Source: an uncultured Bacteroides sp.
Lineage (GTDB): Bacteria; Bacteroidota; Bacteroidia; Bacteroidales; Bacteroidaceae
DNA length: 38,541 nt
Direction of reading: 5' to 3'
Assembly: GCA_949289345.1 (NCBI GenBank)
Contig: CASENS010000116.1
Coordinates: 1-38,541 of the forward strand
Positions 8,549-17,868 of this stretch are shown one piece after another. The translations under genes and the position numbers were made by a program. Numbering within the stretch: position 1 is the stretch's first letter; every line of letters begins with the position of its first letter. Below the pieces are notes generated by a model that saw nothing but the letters and a program-made list of their open reading frames with translations, had not been told where the DNA came from and searched no databases.

Positions 8549-9331
8549 ATGGCGAAACGGAAGATATCATTGGTGCTCTCCATGGGCGGCGCGAGAGGCA
8601 TCGCCCACATCGGCGTGATAGAAGAACTGCTGAAACACGATTTCGAGATAACGGCCATCACCGGAAGCTCCATGGGTGCCATGGTGGGTGCCATGTACGC
8701 CACTGGCAGGCTGGAAGAATGCAAACACTGGCTGTGCAGTTGGGACAAACGGAAAATGTGGCAACTGGCCGACCTCTCGCTGAGCCGCGACGGGCTGGTG
8801 AAAGGCGACCGCTTCATACGCGAACTGAAAAAATGCCTGCCCGACGTGCTGATTGAGGACCTGCCCCTGCCCTACGTAGCCTTGGCAACGGACATTGCCC
8901 ACGAATGCGAAGTGAAGTTTACGGACGGAAGCCTGTTCCATGCCATACGCGCCTCCATATCCATCCCCATGCTGTTCCGCCCCGTGAGGTCGGAAGGGCG
9001 CATCCTCGTGGACGGTGGCTTGCTCAACCCTCTGCCCCTGCGCCACGCCGTCCGCACGCCCGACTCCCTGCTGGTGGCCGTGGATGTCAATTCGCCCAAG
9101 GACAACGGCAAGCCCCGCCGCATGAACCCCTATAAGCTGCTGTCGGAATCGTCGCGACTGATGATGCAACAGATTACGCGCGCCGACCTGCGGAGTGTCC
9201 CGCCCGACTTGCTTATCGAACTGTCCGCACGCGATTATGACATGATGGAATTCCACCATGCCCGGCGCATCGTTCAAAGCGGCGCCGAGGCCGCACGCCG
9301 GGCATTGGAAACATTCCGGAACGGGGATTAG
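8549..9331 (+). CDS. Patatin-like phospholipase
   Basis: A 260-residue cytoplasmic or membrane-associated lipid acyl hydrolase with a Ser-Asp dyad. The oxyanion-hole loop GGARG is at residues 13-17. The nucleophile elbow GSSMG at 39-43 gives Ser41, and the catalytic Asp is in DGG at about residue 155. No signal peptide is seen, so it resembles the RssA/YchK-type cytoplasmic group rather than secreted patatins. Its stop codon overlaps the stop of dnaJ on the opposite strand by 3 bp, so the two genes converge with no spacer. Confidence 0.92.
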   Translation: MAKRKISLVLSMGGARGIAHIGVIEELLKHDFEITAITGSSMGAMVGAMYATGRLEECKHWLCSWDKRKMWQLADLSLSRDGLVKGDRFIRELKKCLPDVLIEDLPLPYVALATDIAHECEVKFTDGSLFHAIRASISIPMLFRPVRSEGRILVDGGLLNPLPLRHAVRTPDSLLVAVDVNSPKDNGKPRRMNPYKLLSESSRLMMQQITRADLRSVPPDLLIELSARDYDMMEFHHARRIVQSGAEAARRALETFRNGD

Positions 9332-10512
9332 TCGAAGAGGCTGCGGAACTTGCGGAAAATCTTTTCCTTAATGGAGGTGTTAGGCTTGAAGTTTTCGGAT
9401 TTGTCCCACTCCTCCATTTGTTTTTTCTCGTCCTTCGTCAATGTTTCGGGAATGTAGACGCTGACATTCACCAGCAAATCGCCCGTCCCATATCCGTTGA
9501 CGCTAGGAAGACCCTTGCCACGCAGGCGGAGAACCTTGCCCGGCTGGGTGCCCGGCTCAATCTTCACCTTCACCTTGCCGTCCACGGTAGGTATCTCCAC
9601 GGAACCGCCCAAGGCCGCTGTCGGAATGCTCAGCAGGAGGTTGTACACCAGGTCGTTCTCATCGCGTATCAGTTCCTTGTCAGGCTCCTCCTCGATGTAT
9701 ATCAGCAGGTCACCCGCAATGCCGTTGTGCTTGCCAGCGTTGCCCTTGCCGTTCATGGTGAGCTGCATGCCCTCGGCCACGCCTGCGGGTATTTTTACGG
9801 TCACCACCTCTTCGCCGTAGACAATGCCTTCGCCCGCACACTCCTTGCATTTGTTCTTGACCACCTTGCCTTCACCGCCGCACGTAGGGCAAGTGGTGCG
9901 TGTCTGCATCGTGCCCAATATCGTCTGCTGGGTGCGTACGACGCTGCCCGAACCTTTACACGTGGGACAGGTTTCCATGCCTCCGCTTCCTTCGGCACCC
10001 GTGCCATGGCAATGGGAGCAGGGGACATATTTCTTCAGCTTGAACTTTTTCTCCACGCCCGTAGAGATTTCCTTCAAGTTCAGTTTTACCTTCACGCGCA
10101 AGTCCGAACCCCGGAAGCGGCGCTGCTGGGTTCCTCCACCTCCGCCAAATCCGCCGAACCCGCCAAATCCGCCACGTCCGCCACGTCCGCCACGTCCGCC
10201 AAAGATGTCACCGAACATGGAGAAGATGTCGTCCATGGACATGCCTCCGCTGAATCCGCCGAACGGTCCTCCGTTGCCTGCCGCGCCACTCATCCCGGCA
10301 AAACCAAACTGGTCGTAACGCGCCCGTTTATCGGGATTGCTCAGCACGTCATACGCCTCGGCGGCTTCCTTGAATTTTTCCTCGGCCTCCTTGTCACCCG
10401 GGTTACGGTCGGGGTGATACTGGATCGCTTTTTTGCGATACGCTTTCTTTATCTCGTCGGCGGAAGCTTTCTTGTCCACGCCTAACACCTCGTAGTAATC
10501 TCTCTTTTCCAT
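9328..10512 (-). CDS. dnaJ: Chaperone protein DnaJ
   Basis: Type I Hsp40 co-chaperone that delivers clients to DnaK and stimulates its ATPase. The 394 residues show the complete plan. The J domain has HPD at 33-35. The glycine/phenylalanine-rich linker spans about 70-128 and contains consecutive GGRGG and GGFGG repeats. Four CxxCxGxG zinc-binding repeats start at Cys165, Cys182, Cys208 and Cys222. The two C-terminal beta domains follow. It starts 10 bp after the grpE stop, so the two are one operon. dnaK is not in this window. Confidence 0.97.
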   Translation of the reverse strand: MEKRDYYEVLGVDKKASADEIKKAYRKKAIQYHPDRNPGDKEAEEKFKEAAEAYDVLSNPDKRARYDQFGFAGMSGAAGNGGPFGGFSGGMSMDDIFSMFGDIFGGRGGRGGRGGFGGFGGFGGGGGTQQRRFRGSDLRVKVKLNLKEISTGVEKKFKLKKYVPCSHCHGTGAEGSGGMETCPTCKGSGSVVRTQQTILGTMQTRTTCPTCGGEGKVVKNKCKECAGEGIVYGEEVVTVKIPAGVAEGMQLTMNGKGNAGKHNGIAGDLLIYIEEEPDKELIRDENDLVYNLLLSIPTAALGGSVEIPTVDGKVKVKIEPGTQPGKVLRLRGKGLPSVNGYGTGDLLVNVSVYIPETLTKDEKKQMEEWDKSENFKPNTSIKEKIFRKFRSLFD

Positions 10513-10522
10513 GTCATCCCGC

Positions 10523-11110
10523 TTATTCTCCTACTACAACTTTGGCATGACGGATTACCTTATCGTTCAGCGTATATCCGGTTTGCACACAATCCAATAT
10601 CTTACCTTTCTTGTCCTCGGCCGGCGCTGGAATGACGGCTATGGCTTCGTGGAAATCGGTGTTGAGAGGCTGACCCGTCGTTTCAATCACCTTGACGCCG
10701 TTTTGCCCCAGTACGGACATGAATTTGTTGTAGATAAGCTCTACGCCGCTTCGCACGGCTTCCACATCGGTAGCCGTCTCCATGTTTTTCAGCGCGCGTT
10801 CCAGGTCGTCCACTACAGGTAGGATGCTGATAATGCTTTTCTCACCGCCGTTCAGGATGAGTTCGGCCTTCTCCTTCATCGTCCGCTTGCGGTAGTTATC
10901 AAACTCGGCCGACAGGCGTAAGTATTTGTCCTTCAGCGTGTCGCATTCCTCGCGGAGGGCTTTTGCCTCGTTGTTTCCACACGTTTCCTCCTCATCCGCC
11001 GTAATTTCGCCATCGGCGGGTTGCGCCGGTTCGTTGTCTGCCGCGCGCTGCTCCTCCGCCGCTTGGCGGGCTTGCATTTCTTCGTCTTTTATGTGCTCTT
11101 TCGGATCCAT
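10523..11110 (-). CDS. grpE: Nucleotide exchange factor GrpE
   Basis: A 195-residue exchange factor for DnaK. The first about 55 residues are acidic and low in complexity. A long coiled coil follows (about 55-110, with [18 protein letters not shown]), then the C-terminal beta domain with the family pattern [10 protein letters not shown] and [11 protein letters not shown]. It is the first gene of the grpE-dnaJ pair on the minus strand. A possible -7 box on the minus strand is GACATTTG (11205-11198), one mismatch from TAnnTTTG and about 90 bp before the ATG. Confidence 0.96.
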   Translation of the reverse strand: MDPKEHIKDEEMQARQAAEEQRAADNEPAQPADGEITADEEETCGNNEAKALREECDTLKDKYLRLSAEFDNYRKRTMKEKAELILNGGEKSIISILPVVDDLERALKNMETATDVEAVRSGVELIYNKFMSVLGQNGVKVIETTGQPLNTDFHEAIAVIPAPAEDKKGKILDCVQTGYTLNDKVIRHAKVVVGE

Positions 11111-11716
11111 ATTGTTATGTGTTTTTACAATTCTTTATTTTCCCAACTTCCACCTACAAAAACCTTGCCAAAAGCGGCGCCCCGACTCAAAACGGTGCAA
11201 ATGTCGCATTTTCCTGCCAAAAAGATAGGGACATACGCCAGATATGTGCCAGAAGAAGGGGGTAAGCGGACGCAAAGATTGCCCATGTCGGCACATAACC
11301 CATAATATATATAATAGGTGAACGCAATCCTATCAGTTTATTCTGAATGGGAATTCGTTTTTTGTCAAAACATTTCCGCTTTCCGTGAAACGCTGAACTT
11401 TCACCGGGAAGATACTTAACTATTTATCCAAGAAACAGTTAAGTATTTACACCGAAACACTTAAGTATTTCGGAAGAAACAGTTAAGTGTTCCAAAGCAA
11501 ACAGTTAAGTGTTCTTGATGGACACAAATGCTTAAAAATCAGACACATCCAAGAATTGTTCCGGTTTGCGGCAAGGATTGGACGCCTCTTTTACACATTT
11601 ATTTGCACCCACCCTGCCGCAAGGTTATGGAACGTTAATTCGCTTTGTCAGGATAAATCATACGCCCACATTTGGATAAGGAAGTTCCGCAGCGGAATTA
11701 TGCCACCTCTCCGTAG
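11111..11716. other. Non-coding stretch between grpE and the HdeD-like gene
   Basis: No supported gene. The part next to grpE must hold its promoter. Further on are an inverted repeat GTGAAA/TTTCAC (11385-11404), the palindrome array B (11412-11515), and a 13-bp palindrome with TTCCG/CGGAA arms (11685-11697) just after the stop of the HdeD-like gene. None is followed by a T-tract on the minus strand. The open frames here (for example 11487-11828) run antisense into the HdeD-like gene and show no family sequence. Confidence 0.6.
11412..11515. repeat. Array B: five palindromes with 22-bp period
   Basis: Five copies of a palindrome close to AACACTTAAGTGTT. The central TTAA tetramers are at 11416, 11439, 11461, 11483 and 11505, so the steps are 23, 22, 22 and 22 bp. 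The first copy has the core ACTTAACT, the reverse complement of the AGTTAAGT core in copies 2, 4 and 5; copy 3 has the fully symmetric ACTTAAGT. The 8-bp spacers are not conserved. The sequence is unrelated to array A, but the period is the same. It lies about 300 bp upstream of the grpE ATG and 200 bp downstream of the HdeD-like stop. Confidence 0.9.
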
Positions 11717-12289
11717 TTACCCGATGATTTCGGCGTCCTCGACATCATTATTCCGGACAACCGGCTCCTGCGGACGCGGACGTTTGCGGCCAAATTTCAG
11801 CCATGTCAACAGTTCGCTAAGGGCGTAACAAAGACTTGCGGCACCGATGATGACAAACACTGTGGAGCGTGTGCCCGTGGGGTTGAACAAAGACACCAGC
11901 CCCGCCAGCAAAATGAGCACGGGCACCACGTAGAAACCTCCGGGCACGGGCATCCACTTGCGGGCCGCCATGAGCGAGGCCACTTGTTGCACGCCGCCCA
12001 GCATCAAAACGAAGCCCAGCACGAACGTCAGCAGGTCGGCAAAAAAGCCGGGCATAATGACCAGCCACAGGCCGAACAGCAGGCTGCCCAACGCCTCCAC
12101 GGGAAAACGAAAACGTCGCCCGGCATCCTGCACGAACCAGCCGACCAGCGTGATGAGCGAGGGCACCATGAACACCACGCCGACGGTGAGCACCAAATAT
12201 TCGCCCGCCTGGGCGGGAAATAGCACCAGCACCAAGCCAATGACCAAGGCGCAAATGGTGCGCATAAGTGAATAATTAATACGTTTCAT
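11717..12289 (-). CDS. HdeD-like (DUF308) membrane protein
   Basis: A 190-residue integral membrane protein with about six hydrophobic segments (near 8-24, 30-50, 64-82, 85-105, 116-135 and 140-160) and a charged cytosolic tail from about 165. The size and pairwise helix pattern match DUF308/HdeD proteins, known in E. coli for acid resistance; its role here is not established. The start at 12289 is preferred over an in-frame ATG nine codons upstream because a near-perfect Shine-Dalgarno sequence (AGGAGG on the minus strand) lies just before it. The upstream start would place that site inside the gene. Confidence 0.8.
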   Translation of the reverse strand: MKRINYSLMRTICALVIGLVLVLFPAQAGEYLVLTVGVVFMVPSLITLVGWFVQDAGRRFRFPVEALGSLLFGLWLVIMPGFFADLLTFVLGFVLMLGGVQQVASLMAARKWMPVPGGFYVVPVLILLAGLVSLFNPTGTRSTVFVIIGAASLCYALSELLTWLKFGRKRPRPQEPVVRNNDVEDAEIIG

Positions 12290-12355
12290 GTTGTTCCTCC
12301 TTATATTATATGCCAAAAGAAAGATATAATCCTCGCTTCTTATGCCGCAAAGATA
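12290..12355 (-). promoter_or_regulatory. Promoter and unusual ribosome-binding site of the HdeD-like gene
   Basis: On the minus strand TATCTTTG (12355-12348) fits the -7 consensus about 60 bp before the ATG. The leader has a 7-bp inverted repeat (ATTATAT 12305-12311 and ATATAAT 12324-12330). It ends with AAGGAGG at about 12301-12294, an unusually strong Shine-Dalgarno match for this phylum, which decides the start codon. Confidence 0.55.
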
Positions 12356-12450
12356 GGCAAAAGTTCCAAATATCTTAAAACTTCAACCCCATATTATTTA
12401 GGGCAGGCACAAAATAGGGAAGAATATATCAAAGTGTCAGAAAAAATGCG

Positions 12451-12458
12451 TATCTTTG
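12451..12458 (+). promoter_or_regulatory. Promoter -7 box of the asparaginase gene
   Basis: TATCTTTG is an exact TAnnTTTG match 30 bp before the asparaginase ATG. No clear TTTG is seen at the -33 position. Confidence 0.55.
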
Positions 12459-12487
12459 CATCCGATTAACTCCACATAACTAACACA

Positions 12488-13540
12488 ATGCGTATGAACC
12501 CGACCGACACCCCCGCGGTGCTGCTCATCTACACAGGCGGCACCATCGGCATGATAGAGAACCCCGAAACCGGAGCCTTGGAAAGCTTCAAATTCGGCGA
12601 ACTAATGAAGCACGTGCCCGAACTGAAGCGTTTCAACTGCCGCATAGACACTTATCAGTTCAACCCGCCCATCGACTCGTCGGACATGGAACCGGAGTTA
12701 TGGGCCAAGATTGTGCGCATCATCACCGACCGTTACGAGGACTACGACGGTTTCGTCATCCTGCATGGTACGGACACCATGGCCTACACCGCCAGCGCCT
12801 TAAGCTTCATGCTGGAGAACCTGGGCAAGCCTGTCATCCTAACCGGCTCGCAACTGCCCATTGGCATGCTACGCACAGACGGCAAGGAGAATCTCATCAC
12901 GGCCATCGAGATTGCCTCGGCACGTCGCTCGGACGGAAGCCCCATGGTACCCGAGGTGTGCATCTTCTTTGAAAACGAACTGATGCGGGGCAACCGAACC
13001 ACGAAAATCAACGCCGAGAATTTCAACGCTTTCCGCTCCTTCAACTACCCTTCGCTGGCCAAGGTAGGCGTGCATATCCGTTACGAAGAACATCTTATAC
13101 GCCGTCCCGACCCCACACGGCCCATGAAGCCCCACTACTTGTTCGACACCAACGTGGTGATGCTCACCCTTTTTCCCGGCATCCGCGAAAGCATCGTCAG
13201 TTCCGTCCTACAGGTACCCGGACTCAAGGCGGTGGTGTTCAAAACCTACGGGTCGGGCAACGCCCCGCAGAAGGAATGGCTCATCCGCCTGCTGAGGGAA
13301 GCCACGGAACGGGGCATCGTCATCGTCAACATCACCCAGTGCCCCAAGGGAGCGGTGGAAATGGCGCGTTACGGCACCGGGCTGCAACTCCTGCAAGCGG
13401 GCGTGCTGAGCGGATATGACAGTACCCCCGAGTGCGCCGTCACCAAGCTGATGTTCCTTCTGGGCCATGGCCTCCCCGTGGACGACATACGCCGTATGAT
13501 GGCGTCGAACCTGGCTGGTGAAATCACCAAAAACGAATAG
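12488..13540 (+). CDS. ansA: Type I (cytoplasmic) L-asparaginase
   Basis: Hydrolyses L-asparagine to aspartate and ammonia. The 350-residue protein has the first catalytic threonine motif YTGGTIGM (Thr19), the second motif HGTDTMAYTA (around residues 92-101), and TDGKENLITA further on. No signal peptide is seen, which points to the cytoplasmic type I enzyme rather than the periplasmic type II. A start three codons later (ATG at 12494) is equally possible. It is a single gene with its own promoter; the divergent HdeD-like gene starts about 200 bp away. Confidence 0.93.
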   Translation: MRMNPTDTPAVLLIYTGGTIGMIENPETGALESFKFGELMKHVPELKRFNCRIDTYQFNPPIDSSDMEPELWAKIVRIITDRYEDYDGFVILHGTDTMAYTASALSFMLENLGKPVILTGSQLPIGMLRTDGKENLITAIEIASARRSDGSPMVPEVCIFFENELMRGNRTTKINAENFNAFRSFNYPSLAKVGVHIRYEEHLIRRPDPTRPMKPHYLFDTNVVMLTLFPGIRESIVSSVLQVPGLKAVVFKTYGSGNAPQKEWLIRLLREATERGIVIVNITQCPKGAVEMARYGTGLQLLQAGVLSGYDSTPECAVTKLMFLLGHGLPVDDIRRMMASNLAGEITKNE

Positions 13541-13604
13541 AAGCACTATCAAAAATTTCACAAAAAAGGCCAGATAATACACACCGTATACCGTAAAAAG
13601 ACAT

Positions 13605-13612
13605 TACCTTTG
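13605..13612 (+). promoter_or_regulatory. Promoter -7 box of the first LruC lipoprotein gene
   Basis: TACCTTTG fits the consensus and lies 27 bp before the ATG at 13640. A TTG start inside this box (13610) would extend the protein by 10 residues but would break the lipoprotein signal layout, so it is rejected. Confidence 0.55.
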
Positions 13613-13639
13613 CGCCAGAAACTAAATATCCAAACAAAA

Positions 13640-14911
13640 ATGAACAAACTTCATCACTTTACACTGCCCGCACTGTTCACCCTGTTCGCATGGGGCGCAT
13701 GCAGTGATGCGGATGTTTACAACCCCGAAGCCGTCCGCCCCAACTATCCTTTGGGAAAAGACATCGTAGCTCCCGAAGGCTTCGACTGGAAAATGACGAG
13801 CGAAGTGCAGCTGTCCGTAGACGTCACCGACCTCTACGATGCCCGTTACGACTACTTGATAGAGGTGTTCCCCCAAGACCCCACCGGGAATCCTGACCTG
13901 TTGCCCATGGCGGCCGGATACGCCAACGCCGGAAAGACGTACAAAACGACTATCGTCCTTCCCGACACCTACACCACCGTCTACTTGCGCCAGACGGCAC
14001 CGGACGGCTCACAAACCGTGGCCGCATGTGCCCTCAACGGAACGGAAACCCACTACAAGTTTGACACGGCACGGACAAAAGCTGAAATGGGCGAACTTCG
14101 TACAGCTTCCTACCCCATCGAAATACAAAGCAACGCCTGTCCCTACACGTTCTGCTTCGAGGATCAATGGCCCAACTACGGGGATTATGACATGAATGAT
14201 GTGGTACTGACAATCCATACAATCAAAGGAAATAACGTAAACGGTGACGGCTATCTGAAAGACTATAAACTTGAAGCCTACCTGCAAGCCGTAGGAGCCA
14301 GCAAGCACATCGGATTAGGCATACGCTTCAAAGGCTTAAAAAATGACGTTCATCTGGATGAATTCGACATTGAAGATGAAGACCGAGAATTTGAAGCCAA
14401 TTGCAAGGACGCCACAGTCATCATATTCGATGACGTACACCGTGCCATTGACGAAAGTTGCACAGGCTATCCATTCATCAACACATCTATGGACGAAGAC
14501 GGAATAACGAGCGATCATCGCAACATAAATATTACACTCCACTTTGCCGACAACGAAAAAATCGCCCCTGAAACATTCAACATCAACAACATCGATTTCT
14601 TCCTCATCATCGGCACGGACAGCGAGGGCAAGCGCATCGAAGTACACGTACCCGGATACGCTCCCACGGAGAACGGAAGCACCGCACTCTTCGGCCAAGG
14701 CGATGACGACTCATCATCCGCAAAACGCAAATACTATTTGAGTCCGGACAACCTGTGCTGGGCGTTTGTAGTTCCCGGCGAATTCAAATGGCCCACCGAA
14801 CGCACCCAAATAACAAGCGTCTATTCCGGTTTTGCCGGATGGGTAACCAGCGGAGGCGCAAACAATTCCGATTGGTGGAAGAACGCTGACGGCGATTATT
14901 ATGGAAACTAA
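13640..14911 (+). CDS. LruC (DUF4842) domain lipoprotein
   Basis: A 423-residue putative surface or periplasmic lipoprotein. Residues 1-21 form a lipoprotein signal (start MNKLHHF) with the lipobox WGAC, giving a lipidated Cys near residue 21. The segment with FDWKMTSEVQLSVDV (about 50-65) is shared in form with the second LruC gene. The LruC signature CFEDQWPNYGDYDMNDVV lies near residues 172-190. This acidic pattern, ED...P..GDYDxND, is typical of the domain and may bind metal (inference). The function of LruC domains is not known to me. It is transcribed from its own promoter and ended by a strong terminator, so it is separate from the operon that follows. Confidence 0.85.
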   Translation: MNKLHHFTLPALFTLFAWGACSDADVYNPEAVRPNYPLGKDIVAPEGFDWKMTSEVQLSVDVTDLYDARYDYLIEVFPQDPTGNPDLLPMAAGYANAGKTYKTTIVLPDTYTTVYLRQTAPDGSQTVAACALNGTETHYKFDTARTKAEMGELRTASYPIEIQSNACPYTFCFEDQWPNYGDYDMNDVVLTIHTIKGNNVNGDGYLKDYKLEAYLQAVGASKHIGLGIRFKGLKNDVHLDEFDIEDEDREFEANCKDATVIIFDDVHRAIDESCTGYPFINTSMDEDGITSDHRNINITLHFADNEKIAPETFNINNIDFFLIIGTDSEGKRIEVHVPGYAPTENGSTALFGQGDDDSSSAKRKYYLSPDNLCWAFVVPGEFKWPTERTQITSVYSGFAGWVTSGGANNSDWWKNADGDYYGN

Positions 14912-14935
14912 ACGCACACGCTTCAAAAAGACAGG

Positions 14936-14969
14936 AACCATCTTTCAGCAACCCCGAAAGATGGTTTTT
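14936..14969 (+). terminator. Rho-independent terminator after the first LruC gene
   Basis: Perfect 11-bp stem (AACCATCTTTC 14936-14946 with GAAAGATGGTT 14956-14966), a 9-nt loop, and a run of T directly after. It starts 24 bp after the stop codon. Confidence 0.9.
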
Positions 14970-14997
14970 GTCATTAATAATAAACAGGTTAGCGTTT

Positions 14998-15148
14998 TGT
15001 ATATCGGATTGTATATCGACCATTTGACGCCAAGTTCCCTTTTTCCGCTATCTTTGACGGCACAAAAGACGGAAAAGTGTAAATAGTGTTAAAACGAACG
15101 ATATATACGAATGTAAAATCAACAGAATAAAAAAAATCTTTATATTTG
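14998..15148 (+). promoter_or_regulatory. Promoter region of the LruC-polysaccharide operon
   Basis: Two exact TAnnTTTG boxes face the operon. TATCTTTG at 15049-15056 has a TTTG 22 bp upstream (15023-15026). TATATTTG at 15141-15148 is 30 bp before the ATG. Upstream of both, the 9-mer TGTATATCG occurs twice, 13 bp apart (14998-15006 and 15010-15018, each preceded by T), and may be a regulator site (inference). There may be two start points. Confidence 0.5.
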
Positions 15149-15178
15149 CAGACAGGCAAAACGTACATTTCTATACCT

Positions 15179-17443
15179 ATGAAATTCGTGAGTGACAGTG
15201 ACAGACATACTTTGACTAACTTGATTTCCGGCATCGCTTTCTTCTGCCTATGCGCCCTGTACGGATGCACCACCGACGTGTTCGACGCGGAGAAAGTGAA
15301 AGCCACCTATCAAGACCGCTTTCCGGTGAAGGACATCGACCCCGAAATGGATTGGAAGATGACCTCCTCACTGCCTGTGGACATAGCAGTGTACGAGGAT
15401 TGGGGCACGGACTATACGGTGCGCGTCTACACAGCCAATCCATTGGATCCCGCGTCGGACGCCAAACTGTTAGGTGAAGGCACTGCCAACCACGACTTGC
15501 GTTTCAGCACCACCATCGACTATCCCACCACCCTGCAAACCCTCTACGCAGCACGCATCGATGCCAAAGGACGCGTGTCCGTGAAGCCCGTTGACGTATC
15601 GGGCGGACGAATGGAAACATACTTCGGATGGACGGGGAAAAAGGCCGCCAACGAAACCGACGCCTCCACACGCTTCACCGGTGAAGAATGCCCCTACACG
15701 GAAGCTGAAATAGAACAAATGCTGAAAGAGGCTGAAACGTATGACGGCAAAAAGTCTTTGTATAAGGGAGTCTACAAGACATACAAGAATCAAATTAAGG
15801 GGTTGAACATCAGCGAAGAAACAGACAGAGATTTTACCCTCATTGTAGCTCCGGGTACTACCTTGGGTATCAATGATGAAGTCTCTGTTCCGGACGGGGC
15901 GGAAATCGTCGTGGCTCCTGGTGGCACCCTTGCACTGAATGGCAGTCCTCATACATTGCGTTTCACGGGTAATTCGTCCTTGGTGGTGCTAGGTAACTAT
16001 AGTGACGGAGGCAGCGAACAAGGCCTTATAAAAAGCAATGGGCAAAATGGTTTTGTGTTAGACAATACGGGAGTGAACTACAATGCGGGCACGATAAATG
16101 TTCGTGGGGACATTGCCCTCACTGCCGGAACCGTTTTATATAATTATGGTAAACTTGAAACTCAAAAGAGCTTGGGAGGTGAAGGGGGGATACTCATCAA
16201 CCATTGTTATGCCCGGTGCGCCACCTTGGAAGATACCTCCATCGACATGCAGCCCGGTTCCTATTTAGAATGTGACTCCCGTTTCGACCCCGGAAAAGAC
16301 GCCACGCTGACCATGCGCGACAATTCGTTCGTCAACGTAACGGGTACAGCGTCCTTGGATTGCGACGTCGAGGGGCCGTCCGGCAATGGCGAACAAGCCC
16401 TTTTCCGACTCGCCCGCGACATAGAAAGCGGCACAGGCCTCTGCACAGGTCATATCCACTTCGAAACGGACGCTTCCGCCCCCACCCTCACCCATTTTAT
16501 TGAAAACGGTGACGGACAAAGTGATTTGAACAGAGTGGGCCATGCCGGCGTATATATTGAAGCAAGCCCCTGTAACGGCAACACAGGCAATCAGCCCGTG
16601 GAACAACCCGACGAAGACCTGCCCGACGAAGCCATGCCCTACACCTACGTGTTCGAAGACAATTACCCCTTAGTAGGCGATTACGACTTCAACGACGTGG
16701 TGCTGGATGTAACCACTGAATACAAACGGGAAAAGAATACAAACAACATCCACGCCATCCAGCTGAACATCACCTTGGCAGCGGCGGGTGCCGGCAAGGC
16801 GGTGGGCGCAGGGTTGCGCATCGTAGACATCACTCCGGATGATATATTGCAGATAACAAGCGGAGGAGGAGACAGAAACAGTTTCCACGGCTCATTCAAC
16901 AGTCCTTATAACCTGTTTAACTTCAATGCCGGAACACTGATGGAAGAAGGTACAGGCAGTGAGGTAGTCATCCCCATAGCCGGCGAAGTGCACGACGTGC
17001 TGGGTGAAGAAACAGGCACGCTCATCAATACAGGCGCGGGGAATGGCGCCACGACCAAAGCACGCACCTACAAAGTCATCATCGAACTGAAAGACCAAAG
17101 CCGCCAAGAACCCCTGTTCTCCAAAGACAATCTGGATTTCTTCATCTGTTACCAGTATAAACACATGCAGCCACGCATGGAAGTGCACCTCTTCGAGTTC
17201 TGGAATTATGGCGCCACCACGTATGGCACTATCCTCCAGGATACAAACCTTGACCTGGCGGGCAACAACACGTGGGCAGTGTGCGTGCCCTACCTGTTCA
17301 GATATCCCTTGGAGACCGTGAACATATCCGTCACTTCCGACCCCTCTGCAGGCGCCTATCCGCTTTTCATTGATTGGGCCAAGAACAGGGACACCAACCA
17401 AGACTGGTATAACTATCCCAACAGCGACAAGGTGTACAGATAA
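15179..17443 (+). CDS. Large LruC (DUF4842) domain lipoprotein with a repetitive beta-rich middle
   Basis: A 754-residue putative surface lipoprotein. The signal has lipobox LYGC, with the lipidated Cys near residue 30; the ATG at 15179 is chosen because the TTG at 15146 sits inside the -7 box. Residues about 50-70 contain MDWKMTSSLPVDIAV, close to the matching segment of the first LruC protein. The middle (about 220-470) has short repeated strands rich in G, N and V, as in right-handed beta-helix proteins. The C-terminal part holds the LruC signature VFEDNYPLVGDYDFNDVV (about 489-506). The middle part (roughly 15720-16210) is visibly richer in A/T at third positions than its flanks, which suggests a mosaic gene. 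It is followed after 38 bp by the receiver gene. Confidence 0.82.
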   Translation: MKFVSDSDRHTLTNLISGIAFFCLCALYGCTTDVFDAEKVKATYQDRFPVKDIDPEMDWKMTSSLPVDIAVYEDWGTDYTVRVYTANPLDPASDAKLLGEGTANHDLRFSTTIDYPTTLQTLYAARIDAKGRVSVKPVDVSGGRMETYFGWTGKKAANETDASTRFTGEECPYTEAEIEQMLKEAETYDGKKSLYKGVYKTYKNQIKGLNISEETDRDFTLIVAPGTTLGINDEVSVPDGAEIVVAPGGTLALNGSPHTLRFTGNSSLVVLGNYSDGGSEQGLIKSNGQNGFVLDNTGVNYNAGTINVRGDIALTAGTVLYNYGKLETQKSLGGEGGILINHCYARCATLEDTSIDMQPGSYLECDSRFDPGKDATLTMRDNSFVNVTGTASLDCDVEGPSGNGEQALFRLARDIESGTGLCTGHIHFETDASAPTLTHFIENGDGQSDLNRVGHAGVYIEASPCNGNTGNQPVEQPDEDLPDEAMPYTYVFEDNYPLVGDYDFNDVVLDVTTEYKREKNTNNIHAIQLNITLAAAGAGKAVGAGLRIVDITPDDILQITSGGGDRNSFHGSFNSPYNLFNFNAGTLMEEGTGSEVVIPIAGEVHDVLGEETGTLINTGAGNGATTKARTYKVIIELKDQSRQEPLFSKDNLDFFICYQYKHMQPRMEVHLFEFWNYGATTYGTILQDTNLDLAGNNTWAVCVPYLFRYPLETVNISVTSDPSAGAYPLFIDWAKNRDTNQDWYNYPNSDKVYR

Positions 17444-17481
17444 GAACCTACTAATACAGAAACATAAAAGAAGAAAAAAGA

Positions 17482-17847
17482 ATGGACAAAACAATAGTTT
17501 ACATAGATGATAAGCCATCCATCGGAAAAATACTCAAAATCTACCTGGAAGAAGACGGGAACCGGATGGTTTACTTCGAAAATGCGCCAAGCGCCATCGA
17601 GTGGCTCGACGAGGGCAACTGCCCGGCACTAATTATTACGGACATGCGCATGCCGCTTATGTCGGGCAATGAGTTCTTGGCCTTTCTCAAAAGCAATCCA
17701 CTGTACAAGTCCATCCCCGTGATTATCCTCTCAAGCGCGGAAGGCACTGACGAACGCATCCGTGCCTTCGAAGCCGGGGCTGATGACTATATTGTGAAAC
17801 CCTTCAGCCCGTTGGAATTAAAAGCGCGCATTAAAAAATATTTATAA
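17482..17847 (+). CDS. Stand-alone response-regulator receiver protein
   Basis: A 121-residue CheY-like receiver with no output domain. All signalling residues are present: the acidic pair Asp9-Asp10, phospho-acceptor Asp54 in ITDMRMP, the Ser84-Ser85 switch position, and Lys106 in VKPF. It should be phosphorylated by a histidine kinase that is not in this window. It lies between a surface lipoprotein gene and a sugar transferase that itself starts with a receiver-like fold. It may therefore control polysaccharide assembly by protein contact rather than by DNA binding (inference). Confidence 0.9.
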   Translation: MDKTIVYIDDKPSIGKILKIYLEEDGNRMVYFENAPSAIEWLDEGNCPALIITDMRMPLMSGNEFLAFLKSNPLYKSIPVIILSSAEGTDERIRAFEAGADDYIVKPFSPLELKARIKKYL

Positions 17848-17868
17848 CAAAGAAAACAAGACAAACAA

